From DASSUW01 sp963740605 (GTDB taxonomy: Bacteria; Actinomycetota; Thermoleophilia; Solirubrobacterales; Solirubrobacteraceae), in the NCBI GenBank assembly GCA_963740605.1, contig CAVUFC010000022.1:744001-808000 (forward strand): a stretch of 64,000 bases of DNA. Direction: 5' to 3'. Below are positions 34,539 through 41,603 of this stretch, piece by piece. Every line of letters begins with the position of its first letter. Positions within the stretch are counted from its first letter, which is position 1. The notes beneath the pieces were generated by a model. That model made no database searches, was not told where the DNA came from, and saw only the letters and a program-made list of their open reading frames with translations. Made by a program: the position numbers and the translations under genes.

Positions 34539-35888
34539 TCAGAAGCGCGGGATGTACTCGGGAACGTCGAGGTCCCGGACCACGGCGTGCTCGCGGGTGC
34601 GGCGCACGCGCGGCTCCCCGATCGGCTCGCGGAACGGTGTGCGCTCAGCCCGCGGCGCGCGCTTCTCGCCGTAGCCGGTCGCGACCACGGTGATCCACAC
34701 CTCGTCTTCGAGCTTCTCGTCGAGCATCGCCCCGAAGATGATGTTGGCGTCGGGGTGCGCGGCCTCCTGCACGGCGCGGGCGGCCTCGTTGACCTCCCAC
34801 AGCGACAGGTCCTTGCCGCCGGTGATCGACAGCAGGATCGAGTGCGCGCCCTCCAGCGTCGTCTCCAGCAGCGGCGAGGACGCGGCTGCCTGCGCAGCCT
34901 CGATCGCCCGCTTGTCGCCGCTCGCCATCCCGATGCCGAGCAGTGCGTTGCCGGCGTCGGACATGATCGTGCGCACGTCCGCGAAGTCGAGGTTGATCAG
35001 GCCCGGGAGCGTGATCAGGTCCGAGATGCCCTGCACGCCCTGGCGCAGGACGTCGTCGGCGACGCGGAACGCCTCCACCATCGACGTCTGCTTGTCGAGC
35101 ACCGTCAGCAGCCGGTTGTTCGGCACGACGATCAGGGTGTCGACCTCTTCGCTGAGCGCCTCGATGCCGGACTCGGCCGCCTTCATGCGACGGGAGCCCT
35201 CGAACCCGAACGGCTTGGTGACGATGCCGACGGTCAGCGCCCCGAGCTCACGCGCCACACGGGCGACCACGGGTGCGGCGCCGCTTCCGGTGCCGCCACC
35301 CTCGCCGGCGGTGATGAACACCATGTCGGAGCCCTTGAGCAGCGACTTGACTCGGTCGTGGTCCTCCATGCCGGCGGCGCGGCCGATGTCGGGATCCGAG
35401 CCGGAGCCCAGCCCGCGCGTGATGTCCGCGCCGATCTGCAGCGTCACGTGTGCGGACGACGAGTTGAGCGACTGCGCGTCGGTGTTCAGCGCGATGAACT
35501 CGACGCCGCCCACCTCCGCTTCGATCATGCGATTGACGGCGTTGACGCCGCCACCGCCGACGCCGACCACGCGCAGCTGAGGCTGGCGCGTGATGTCGGC
35601 CCCGACGGACTCCCACTGGTACTCGGACGCGCCCGGACGGTGCGGCGGCGGAGCCATCATGTTGTCGGGCAGGTCCGAGGAAAAGGCGTGGCGCAGGCGC
35701 TCCTGCGGAGTCGGGGTGCGCGGAGCCGGGGGACGCTCGTCGACGACCTCGACCTCGGGCAGCACCTCTTCAGCTTCCGGGGGCGCCGGCGGCGGATCCG
35801 CGGGCGCGGTCTGCTGGCCTTCCTCCGTCTTCCGGAAGAGGGCAGCCAGCGGCCCCTCACGCATGCTCGCCCGCTTACCGCTTGCCAT
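34539..35888 (-). CDS. ftsZ: FtsZ-family tubulin-like GTPase with about 90-residue N-terminal extension
   Basis: 449 aa. GTP-binding features: VGVGGGGVNAVNRM, tubulin signature GEGGGTGSGAAP (about 195-206) and T7 loop INLDFADVRTIM. Odd points: core begins only near residue 104, after a Pro/Glu-rich extension; RGLGSGSDPDIGRAAG replaces the usual RGLGAGGNPE; the C-terminal linker is short, ending LDVPEYIPRF, which still fits the FtsA/SepF-binding peptide. GGAGGTG 7 nt upstream fixes the ATG at 35888, 14 bp inside the ParA gene. No division/cell-wall genes adjoin, so this may be a second FtsZ. Confidence 0.93.
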   Translation of the reverse strand: MASGKRASMREGPLAALFRKTEEGQQTAPADPPPAPPEAEEVLPEVEVVDERPPAPRTPTPQERLRHAFSSDLPDNMMAPPPHRPGASEYQWESVGADITRQPQLRVVGVGGGGVNAVNRMIEAEVGGVEFIALNTDAQSLNSSSAHVTLQIGADITRGLGSGSDPDIGRAAGMEDHDRVKSLLKGSDMVFITAGEGGGTGSGAAPVVARVARELGALTVGIVTKPFGFEGSRRMKAAESGIEALSEEVDTLIVVPNNRLLTVLDKQTSMVEAFRVADDVLRQGVQGISDLITLPGLINLDFADVRTIMSDAGNALLGIGMASGDKRAIEAAQAAASSPLLETTLEGAHSILLSITGGKDLSLWEVNEAARAVQEAAHPDANIIFGAMLDEKLEDEVWITVVATGYGEKRAPRAERTPFREPIGEPRVRRTREHAVVRDLDVPEYIPRF

Positions 35889-36642
35889 TCGAGAGCACCT
35901 CCTTCGCCAACTGGCGATAGGCGTCAGCCGCTGTCCCCTTCGGGTCGTACTTGAGCACCGACATTCCCTTGACCGGCGCTTCCGCGAACCGAACCGTCTT
36001 CCTGATGCGCGCGCCGAAGACGCGGTCGCCGAAGTTCTCCTCGAGGATCTCGAGCGCCTCCTTGGCGTGCAGGGTACGAGTGTCGACCATCGTGGGCAGG
36101 ATGCCCGCGATCTGCACGTCCGGATTGAGGTTTTCTCGGATCATCGAGAGAGTGTTCTGCAACTGCAGCAGCCCACGCATCGACAGATACTCGCACTGGA
36201 CGGGGACGATCACCTGATCAGCCGCCGTTAGCGCGTTCACAGTCAATAGTCCCAGCGACGGCGGCGTATCGATGAAGATCCAGTCGTAGTCCTCGGAAAC
36301 TGCGCGCAGCGCCTTGGTTAGCGAGCGCTCGCGACCGATCTTCGTCGACATCGCAATCTCGGCGCCCGCGAGGTCGATCGAGGCGCACGCCACGTCGATC
36401 TCACGGCGGCGGATGACCTCGCGGATCGAGATGTCGTACACGAGCACGTCGAACATCGACTGCTCGAGCGTGTCGGGGTCGATGCCCTGGGACATCGTCA
36501 GGTTGCCCTGCGGGTCCATGTCGACGCACAGCACTCGGTGCCCCTGCTCGGCAAAGGCCGCCGCGAGATTCAGCGTCGTAGTCGTCTTGGCGACCCCGCC
36601 CTTCTGATTGGCGAAGGCGATTACCTTGGCCTGGCCGGTCAC
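35875..36642 (-). CDS. ParA/Soj-family ATPase
   Basis: 255 aa. Deviant Walker A KGGVAKTTTTLNLA at residue 14, Walker A' VLCVDMDPQGNLT, Walker B WIFIDTPPSLG, all diagnostic of ParA/Soj. GTG start with GGAG 7 nt upstream. No ParB gene follows; ftsZ does, overlapping by 14 bp. So it may position the FtsZ ring or another cargo instead of chromosomal parS. I saw no parS-like 16-mer in the window, but searched only by eye. Confidence 0.92.
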   Translation of the reverse strand: MTGQAKVIAFANQKGGVAKTTTTLNLAAAFAEQGHRVLCVDMDPQGNLTMSQGIDPDTLEQSMFDVLVYDISIREVIRRREIDVACASIDLAGAEIAMSTKIGRERSLTKALRAVSEDYDWIFIDTPPSLGLLTVNALTAADQVIVPVQCEYLSMRGLLQLQNTLSMIRENLNPDVQIAGILPTMVDTRTLHAKEALEILEENFGDRVFGARIRKTVRFAEAPVKGMSVLKYDPKGTAADAYRQLAKEVLSNGKR

Positions 36643-36741
36643 GTCGTGCTCCGATCACGATCGGGGAAACCCATCGGCCTTGCCAGTTCGCCCCCGTGGA
36701 ACGCTTTCCTGCTCGGCCGCCCTGCGGATACGATCGCGATC

Positions 36742-37125
36742 GTGGTCCTGGCGTTCTTTCTGACCAGCACGTCCGGGTTGCCGGAGGACCTCTGGGACCC
36801 GCTCGGGCCGCAACGCGCGGCAGCGACGGCACCGTCGGGCGGCGTGTCACTGGCGATCGCGATCGCCGGGTTCGTGCTGATCGCGCTGCTCGGGTTCCTC
36901 GTCGGCGAGTGGCGGCCACGCCAACGGACCGGCCGATGCCGGATCGTGCTCTCGAAGTCCGGCGACGAATCCGAGTTCCTGGTACTCGCCGACCGCACGG
37001 TGATCGGCCGCTCGGACCCGTTCCCGGCGGGCGACGAAGAGGCCGCGCGCTCAGCGCATGATGTGCTGATCGCCCGGCTCCGGCCGGCGGGATGGAGCCG
37101 GAGCCGTGGTATGAGCCGCGGCTAA
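36742..37125 (+). CDS. Small membrane protein, divergent from parA
   Basis: About 127 aa. Two hydrophobic helices (VVLAFFLTSTSG at the N-terminus, SLAIAIAGFVLIALLGFLVG) precede a soluble part with beta-strands (CRIVLSKSG, FLVLADRTVIGRSDPF), weakly reminiscent of a forkhead-associated strand order (VIGRS). The start is uncertain: GTG at 36742 lies inside the first helix, and the frame is open further upstream without a good start. Its stop overlaps the SCO pseudogene end on the other strand. Confidence 0.55.
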   Translation: MVLAFFLTSTSGLPEDLWDPLGPQRAAATAPSGGVSLAIAIAGFVLIALLGFLVGEWRPRQRTGRCRIVLSKSGDESEFLVLADRTVIGRSDPFPAGDEEAARSAHDVLIARLRPAGWSRSRGMSRG

Positions 37126-37670
37126 TCAGCGCGTAGCAACCGGATGTCCTGCGCGGGCCGCGCGGGGTCGAGCTGCTCGAACGGGAACCCGACGCGCTGC
37201 TCGCCGTCGGGGTCGATCAGCAGCACGTAGGCGGAGTGCTCGTACTCGGTCCCCGCGGCGTGCCGGGGACGCCCACGGTACTTGAGGTCGTTCGTGTCCG
37301 GAAACGCCTGCTTGGCGGCGGGTGGCGCCGCCCGATCGGGCTCTCGGTAGGCCACGACGCCGTCGCCGACGCGCTGCATCGCATCCGCGATCTCGGCCGC
37401 CTGCGCCGGGCACAGGTCCTAGCAGCTCGTGTACAGGAAGGTCAGCACGACGACCTTGCCGCGCGCCGAGCGCAGACTCGTGAGCTTGCCGTGCTGGTCG
37501 CGCAAGCGGAAGTCGAAGGCCGCCTGCCGCGGCGGGGTGAAGCGCGCGGGCCCGACCGGACTCGGCGAGCGCGATCCGGCCGCTTGCAACCCGCCGGTCA
37601 CGCCGATGACCAGGCACAGTGTCACCGCGAGCAGGAACCGCCGCCACGACGAAACGGGCTCACCGGTCAA
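37122..37670 (-). pseudogene. SCO1/SenC-like copper chaperone with in-frame TAG in the CxxxC motif
   Basis: An N-terminal hydrophobic anchor (FLLAVTLCLVIGVTGGL) and the thioredoxin-like strand VVVLTFLYTSC lead to the copper site, where SCO proteins have CPxxCP. Here the codon after the first Cys is TAG (37419-37421), then DLCPAQAAEIADAM continues in the same frame to a normal stop at 37122. The third ligand His is in EYEHSAYVLLIDPDGEQ. The central segment between the motif and this His is shorter than usual, implying an internal deletion. Most likely a pseudogene; sequencing error is possible. Confidence 0.7.
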
Positions 37671-38125
37671 GGCGTATCACCGTGTCGGCGCCGGCGTCGG
37701 CGACCCAGACGTCGTCGGGGTCGAGTGCCAGGGCCGTCGGGTCGCGGCCGGCGGGCCGCTTCCAGACCACGTCCCCCTTGCCCGAGACGTTCCAGACCAT
37801 GCGGTCGCCTCCGCACAGCACGTAGATGTCGTCGCCGTCGGCCGCGATCGCGACCGGTTTGGCGCCGACGCGGATGCTGCCGACGGCCTTGCCGCTCCGC
37901 AGGTCGACGCGCACGACCGCGTCGCGGCCGGCATCGGCGACCCAGGCGGTGTCGCCGGTCACGTCGACCGCCACCGGCACGCCGCCGAGCGGCACGTGGC
38001 CGGCGACGCGACGCGCCCGGGCATCGATCCACGTCAGCTCGGCGTTGCCCGCCGACACCCCGACGACCCACCGCTCGTCGGCGGCGATGTCGACGGCGTC
38101 CGGGCCGATCGGGAGATCGCGGATC
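37660..38125 (-). pseudogene. Truncated YVTN/NHL-type beta-propeller protein
   Basis: About 150 codons of good propeller repeat: PIGPDAVDIAADERWVVGV, then GGVPVAVDVTGDTAWVADAG, GAKPVAIAADGDDIYVL and DPTALALDPDDVWVADAGAD, four blades of about 40 residues. The 5' end is lost near 38125; a hydrophobic stretch PVVAAAGFLLLG that could be its former membrane anchor survives upstream in another frame. Its stop lies 8 bp inside the SCO-like gene start, so they were once an operon. Confidence 0.55.
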
Positions 38126-38143
38126 GGGCGGCGCCGGCTCTCC

Positions 38144-38753
38144 CTTGCCCAGCAGGAGAAAGCCCGCCGCGGCAACGACCGGCTCGCGTTCGCGCTCGTG
38201 GGCATCGACGCACGCATCGGCAACGATCAGGTGTACAGCGCCGGCGCGGTGATCGACGCCGACAACGGGCTCATCATCCTCACGAGCGCGCACACGGTGT
38301 GGGGAGCGACGTCGCTGCGGCTGTCCACCGGCGTCGGCGTCCTGCACGGGCGCATCGTCGCGCGGGCGCCGTGCGCGGACCTGGCGCTGCTGGAGACGCA
38401 GCCGCGCATCCCGGGCCTCGCCGCCCTCACCGGCACCACCAAGACCGGCGGCCAGCTCACGCCCGCGCGCCGCGCGGGCCGGCTCGCCGCTGCTCGACGA
38501 CGGCGATCACATCGGGGGCGTTTTCACGCGCGGCGGCGCCGTGGTCCCGTGGGCGCAGGTGAAGTCGCTGCTCGACCGACTGCAGCCCGACAAGCGGCGC
38601 GTGTTCGTCGGCTGGGCCGACCAGTACCGCTGCGCCTCCACGCTGCAGGCGTTCGCCGAGGCCCACCACCCCGGCTTCCGCGAGGCCGACGCGGTGCTCA
38701 ACCGCCCGGTGCCGGCGACGCGGCTCAACGGCACGCAGGGGCTGGACCGGTGA
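38144..38753 (+). pseudogene. Trypsin-like (S1C) serine protease fragment, frameshifted
   Basis: Frame one carries YSAGAVIDADNGLIILTSAH (catalytic His) and CADLALLETQPR (catalytic Asp). After GGQLT near 38460 the frame shifts, and the next frame has AGSPLLDDGDHIGGVFTRGG with the catalytic Ser (GSP), then PWAQVKSLLDRLQPDKRRVF up to the stop at 38753. Part of the region between Asp and Ser is missing. The N-terminus is lost head-to-head against the truncated propeller. A normal S1C protein would have all three residues in one frame. Confidence 0.6.
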
Positions 38754-38805
38754 CGACCGCCGCTCGGCCGCTCGGCCGCCGTGGGCGCTCGCCGGCGCGA
38801 TCGTC

Positions 38806-39717
38806 GTGCTGGTGGCGCTGCTCGTCACGCCCGCGCTCCTCGTCCTCAACCACAACCACGAGTCCGCGGCGCCGAGCGCGGGCACGCGCGCGCTGCACGT
38901 CGGCCGCCAGCCGACCGACGTCGCGGTCGGCGACGACACGGTGTGGATCGCCAGCGGTCGCGACAACGGCATCGTCGCGCTCGACGCCGCCGCGCCGGCG
39001 CGCGCGCCGTCGCGGCACGAGACCGGTGCGGCACCGCTGCGGATCGCCGTCGGCGAGCACTCGGTCTGGACCGCAGACGCCGGCGACGACACCGTCACGC
39101 GGGTGAACCCGCTGCTTCCCGGCTCGCCCGGCCGCAAGATCCGGATCGGCGCCGACGCGATCGACGTCGCGGTCGGTTACGACGGGACGTGGGTGACCAA
39201 CGGCCAGCGCGGCACGGTGACGCGCATCGACCCGGTCTCCAACCGCGTGCTCGGGCCTCCGATCCGCACCGGGAACCTCCCCACCGCGCTGGCCATCGGC
39301 GCCAACTTCATCTGGGTCGTCAACTCCGGCGACGGGACGGTCGCGCGCGTCGACCCGCGCGAAGGCCTCGTCATCGGCCGCCGCACGGCAGTCGGCCGCG
39401 ACCCGCAGGACATCGCGGTGGGATTCGACTCGGTGTGGGTCGCCAACCGCGGCGACGGCACGGTGCTGCGCCTGTCCGCCAGCACCGGACGCCGCGATGG
39501 GCCGCCGATCCATGTCGGCGGCGCGCCCGGGGCGCTTGCGATCACCAGCACCGGTGTGCTCGTGCTTGACACCGAGAGCGGTGACGTCGACGAGATCGAC
39601 CCTCGCTCACTGGACTTCGATCGGGTCCTTCATGTCGCCGGATTTCCGACTGCTCTGGCGGTCGGCGGGGGTGCCCATGGGTGGTCGACGCCCGGAGTGG
39701 AACGGTCACGCGTCTGA
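38806..39717 (+). CDS. Membrane-anchored YVTN beta-propeller protein, N-terminus possibly frameshifted
   Basis: 303 aa: a membrane helix (LVALLVTPALLVLNHNHE) then six to seven repeats of about 42 residues with the pattern G-x-x-P-x-x-I/V-A-V-G-x-D-x-V-W-V-A-N (QPTDVAVGDDTVWIASG, DAIDVAVGYDGTWVTNG, LPTALAIGANFIWVVNSG, DPQDIAVGFDSVWVANRG). A GTG at 38750 overlaps the protease stop (GTGA) but reads into this gene only after a shift at a short CGCTCGGC tandem repeat, so the true start may have been there. Paralogue of the truncated propeller at 37660. Confidence 0.7.
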   Translation: MLVALLVTPALLVLNHNHESAAPSAGTRALHVGRQPTDVAVGDDTVWIASGRDNGIVALDAAAPARAPSRHETGAAPLRIAVGEHSVWTADAGDDTVTRVNPLLPGSPGRKIRIGADAIDVAVGYDGTWVTNGQRGTVTRIDPVSNRVLGPPIRTGNLPTALAIGANFIWVVNSGDGTVARVDPREGLVIGRRTAVGRDPQDIAVGFDSVWVANRGDGTVLRLSASTGRRDGPPIHVGGAPGALAITSTGVLVLDTESGDVDEIDPRSLDFDRVLHVAGFPTALAVGGGAHGWSTPGVERSRV

Positions 39718-39745
39718 CCGGCCGCTAGCTAGAGTTGCCGCCCGC

Positions 39746-40570
39746 ATGCCGGACGCTCGCACCGCCCGTCGCATCAACCGCGCGCACTGGGATTCGCTGG
39801 CGGGCGCCCACGGAAAGGGCGATCCGATCTACGACACCGAGGCGCTGCTCGCCGGCGCCGACTCGCTCCACGAGGCCGAAGCGGCCGGTGTGCGCGAGGC
39901 GGTCGGCGCCGTCGCGGGCCTCGACGTCATGCACCTGCAATGCCACATCGGCTTCGATGCGATCTCGCTCGCGCGCCGCGGCGCCCGCGTCGTCGGCGTC
40001 GACTTCTCCCCCGCGGCGCTCGAGAAGGCGCGCACGCTCGCGCGGCGCTGCGAGGTACGAGTCGACTTCGTCGAGGCCGACGCGACGAAGTTGCCGGTCG
40101 ACCTCCACAACAGGTTCGACCTCGTGTACGCGACGATCGGCGTGCTCGTGTGGATCGACGACCTGCGCGCGTGGATGCGCTCGGCGGCAGCCGCGCTGCG
40201 CGGGGGCGGCAAGCTGATGCTCGTCGACATCCACCCGCTCAGCCTGATGCTCGCGTCGACCGACCCGCTCGCGTTCGACTTCCCGTACTCCTTCGACGGG
40301 CCACGCATCTACGACGAGCCGGGCTCCTACGCGGGCGCGGATCTGCAGGTCTCCTCGACCGAGACGGTCGAGTACGGCCACTCGCTCGGCGAGATCATCA
40401 TGGCCGCGCTCGGCGCGGGCCTGAAGATCCAGCACGTGCAGGAGCATCTGGAGGCCGACTTCGATCCGCGCGGCAACCTGCTCGAGCCCGAGGAGGACGG
40501 CCGCTTCCGCGTCCGCGCCGACGGCGAGCTGCTGCCGATGCTCTTCACCCTGGTCGCAGCCAAGCCCTGA
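39746..40570 (+). CDS. Class I SAM-dependent methyltransferase
   Basis: 274 aa. SAM-binding sites: VMHLQCHIGFDAISLARRGA (motif I, with QCHIG in place of DxGxG as in the UbiE/TehB-like subgroup), VVGVDFSP (acidic loop), VDFVEADATKLP and FDLVYATIGVLVWIDD. Acceptor substrate unknown. It stands alone between the propeller gene and the DUF4157 locus; a TAGAGT box lies 10 nt upstream of the ATG. Confidence 0.87.
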   Translation: MPDARTARRINRAHWDSLAGAHGKGDPIYDTEALLAGADSLHEAEAAGVREAVGAVAGLDVMHLQCHIGFDAISLARRGARVVGVDFSPAALEKARTLARRCEVRVDFVEADATKLPVDLHNRFDLVYATIGVLVWIDDLRAWMRSAAAALRGGGKLMLVDIHPLSLMLASTDPLAFDFPYSFDGPRIYDEPGSYAGADLQVSSTETVEYGHSLGEIIMAALGAGLKIQHVQEHLEADFDPRGNLLEPEEDGRFRVRADGELLPMLFTLVAAKP

Positions 40571-40610
40571 CGGCTGCCCGTTCGGCTCTTGCGCGCGGCG
40601 GTCGAGGCCG

Positions 40611-40616
40611 TAAGCT
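40611..40616 (+). promoter_or_regulatory. -10 box of likely leaderless DUF4157 transcript
   Basis: TAAGCT, then 6 nt, then GTG at 40623; TTGCGC 16 bp upstream could be the -35 box. The surrounding GGCCGTAAGCTCG matches GGCCGTAAACTCG before the ATPase gene, with identical spacing to its GTG, suggesting co-regulation. Confidence 0.45.
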
Positions 40617-40622
40617 CGCACC

Positions 40623-41156
40623 GTGAGCACCGAGCACGAGAGCCTTCACGAGCACGAGACGATCCGGCCACCGGAGCCGGAAGCCGCCCAACCGGCGGTG
40701 CCGCTGCATCAGCTCGCGTCGACGCTGGGCAACCGCACGTTCAGCGAGACGATCGCGCGCGAGGGCGACGGCATCCTGCCGACCGGCGAGGTGCACCCCT
40801 CTGTGCAGAGCACGATCGACGCGACGCGCGGCGGCGGCAGTTCGCTGGACACCGGGGTCGAGGCGCGGCTCTCGCCTTCGCTCGGCGACCTGTCGGAGGT
40901 GCGCGTGCACACCGACGACACCGCCGACAAGCTGAACCGGTCGGTGTCCGCGCGCGCGTTCGCGACCGGCACCGACGTTTACTTCGCACGCGGGGAGTAC
41001 AACCCCGGCTCGGCTGACGGCGACCGCCTGATCGCGCACGAGCTCGCCCACACGGTGCAGCAGCGGGGCGCGACGCAGGGCGGCCCGCTGTCCGTCTCCA
41101 CACCGGGCGACGCGATGGAGCGCGAGGCGGACGACGTGGCCGACTCGATCCTCTAG
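40623..41156 (+). CDS. DUF4157 (eCIS core domain) protein
   Basis: 177 aa. Residues about 60-150 form the DUF4157 domain: VHPSVQSTIDATRGGGSSLD, GDLSEVRVHTDD, ARAFATGTDVYFARGEY and the zinc-peptidase-like HELAHTVQQ (His139, Glu140, His143). An acidic, His-containing N-terminal tail precedes a LASTLGNRTFSETIA segment (Gly36-Asn37) that is shared with two neighbours. DUF4157 typically marks effectors or cargo of extracellular contractile injection systems. Here it is a minimal, single-domain form with no toxin domain attached. Confidence 0.88.
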   Translation: MSTEHESLHEHETIRPPEPEAAQPAVPLHQLASTLGNRTFSETIAREGDGILPTGEVHPSVQSTIDATRGGGSSLDTGVEARLSPSLGDLSEVRVHTDDTADKLNRSVSARAFATGTDVYFARGEYNPGSADGDRLIAHELAHTVQQRGATQGGPLSVSTPGDAMEREADDVADSIL

Positions 41157-41548
41157 CGCCGGTAGCGATGCCGCCGGATGGCGTCCTGGGCCGCCGGCGC
41201 GGGCGTGACCGCGCGGCGCGGCCCGGTCCGGCGATCGCGGGCGCGGCGCAGGAGGACGCCCGAGGCGGCGTCGGCGGCCCGGGTCGCGGCGTCGATGACG
41301 ACCCCGGGAAGTAGCGGAGGGCGACGGCCGCGGCTCGGAAGCGGCTCGTCGGGTGGCGGCGCCGGCGGGCCGGATCCCCACCCGCGGCGGAGCGCGCGAC
41401 CGACCGCGTGGTTGCCGCTCACCCGGCTCAGCGCCAGCACGGCGTCGACGCGGCGCAGCAGCGCGAGAGTGAGCGGCGCAGCCGGCACCGGCTCCGGCGC
41501 CGGCGAGGGGGCGGGGACGGGCTCGGGTGCCTGATGCTGTTCGCTCAC
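41153..41548 (-). CDS. Small Pro-rich protein sharing the G-N motif of its neighbours
   Basis: 131 aa, GTG start (MSEQHQAPEPV...). The N-terminal 25 residues are Pro/Ala/Glu-rich and probably disordered. A helix with ALSRVSGNHAVGRALRRG (Gly45-Asn46) matches the motif seen in the DUF4157 protein and in the protein at 43587. The C-terminus is basic and Arg-rich (RRARDRRTGPRRAV). No enzymatic domain. It converges on the DUF4157 gene with a 4-bp overlap and is divergent from the ATPase. Confidence 0.6.
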   Translation of the reverse strand: MSEQHQAPEPVPAPSPAPEPVPAAPLTLALLRRVDAVLALSRVSGNHAVGRALRRGWGSGPPAPPPDEPLPSRGRRPPLLPGVVIDAATRAADAASGVLLRRARDRRTGPRRAVTPAPAAQDAIRRHRYRR

Positions 41549-41564
41549 AACGCCAGTCTCGCGC

Positions 41565-41603
41565 ACTGGCCGAGCCCCCACCACGGCCGTAAACTCGGCC
41601 AGT
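41565..41603. promoter_or_regulatory. Inverted repeat at the divergent promoter / ATPase start
   Basis: ACTGGCCGAG (41565-41574) and CTCGGCCAGT (41594-41603), perfect 10-bp arms with a 19-nt loop, covering the -10 box TAAACT (41590-41595) and touching the GTG at 41602. Candidate operator, or a hairpin that controls translation initiation of the ATPase. Confidence 0.5.

Noticed and set aside
34539..36642. Replication origin or parS partition locus next to the ParA gene
   Set aside because: No ParB, DnaA, DnaA-box cluster or parS-like 16-mer was seen; ParA is coupled to ftsZ instead.
37419..37421. TAG as a recoded pyrrolysine codon in the SCO-like gene
   Set aside because: No pyl genes seen, no precedent in SCO proteins, and an internal deletion already suggests a pseudogene.
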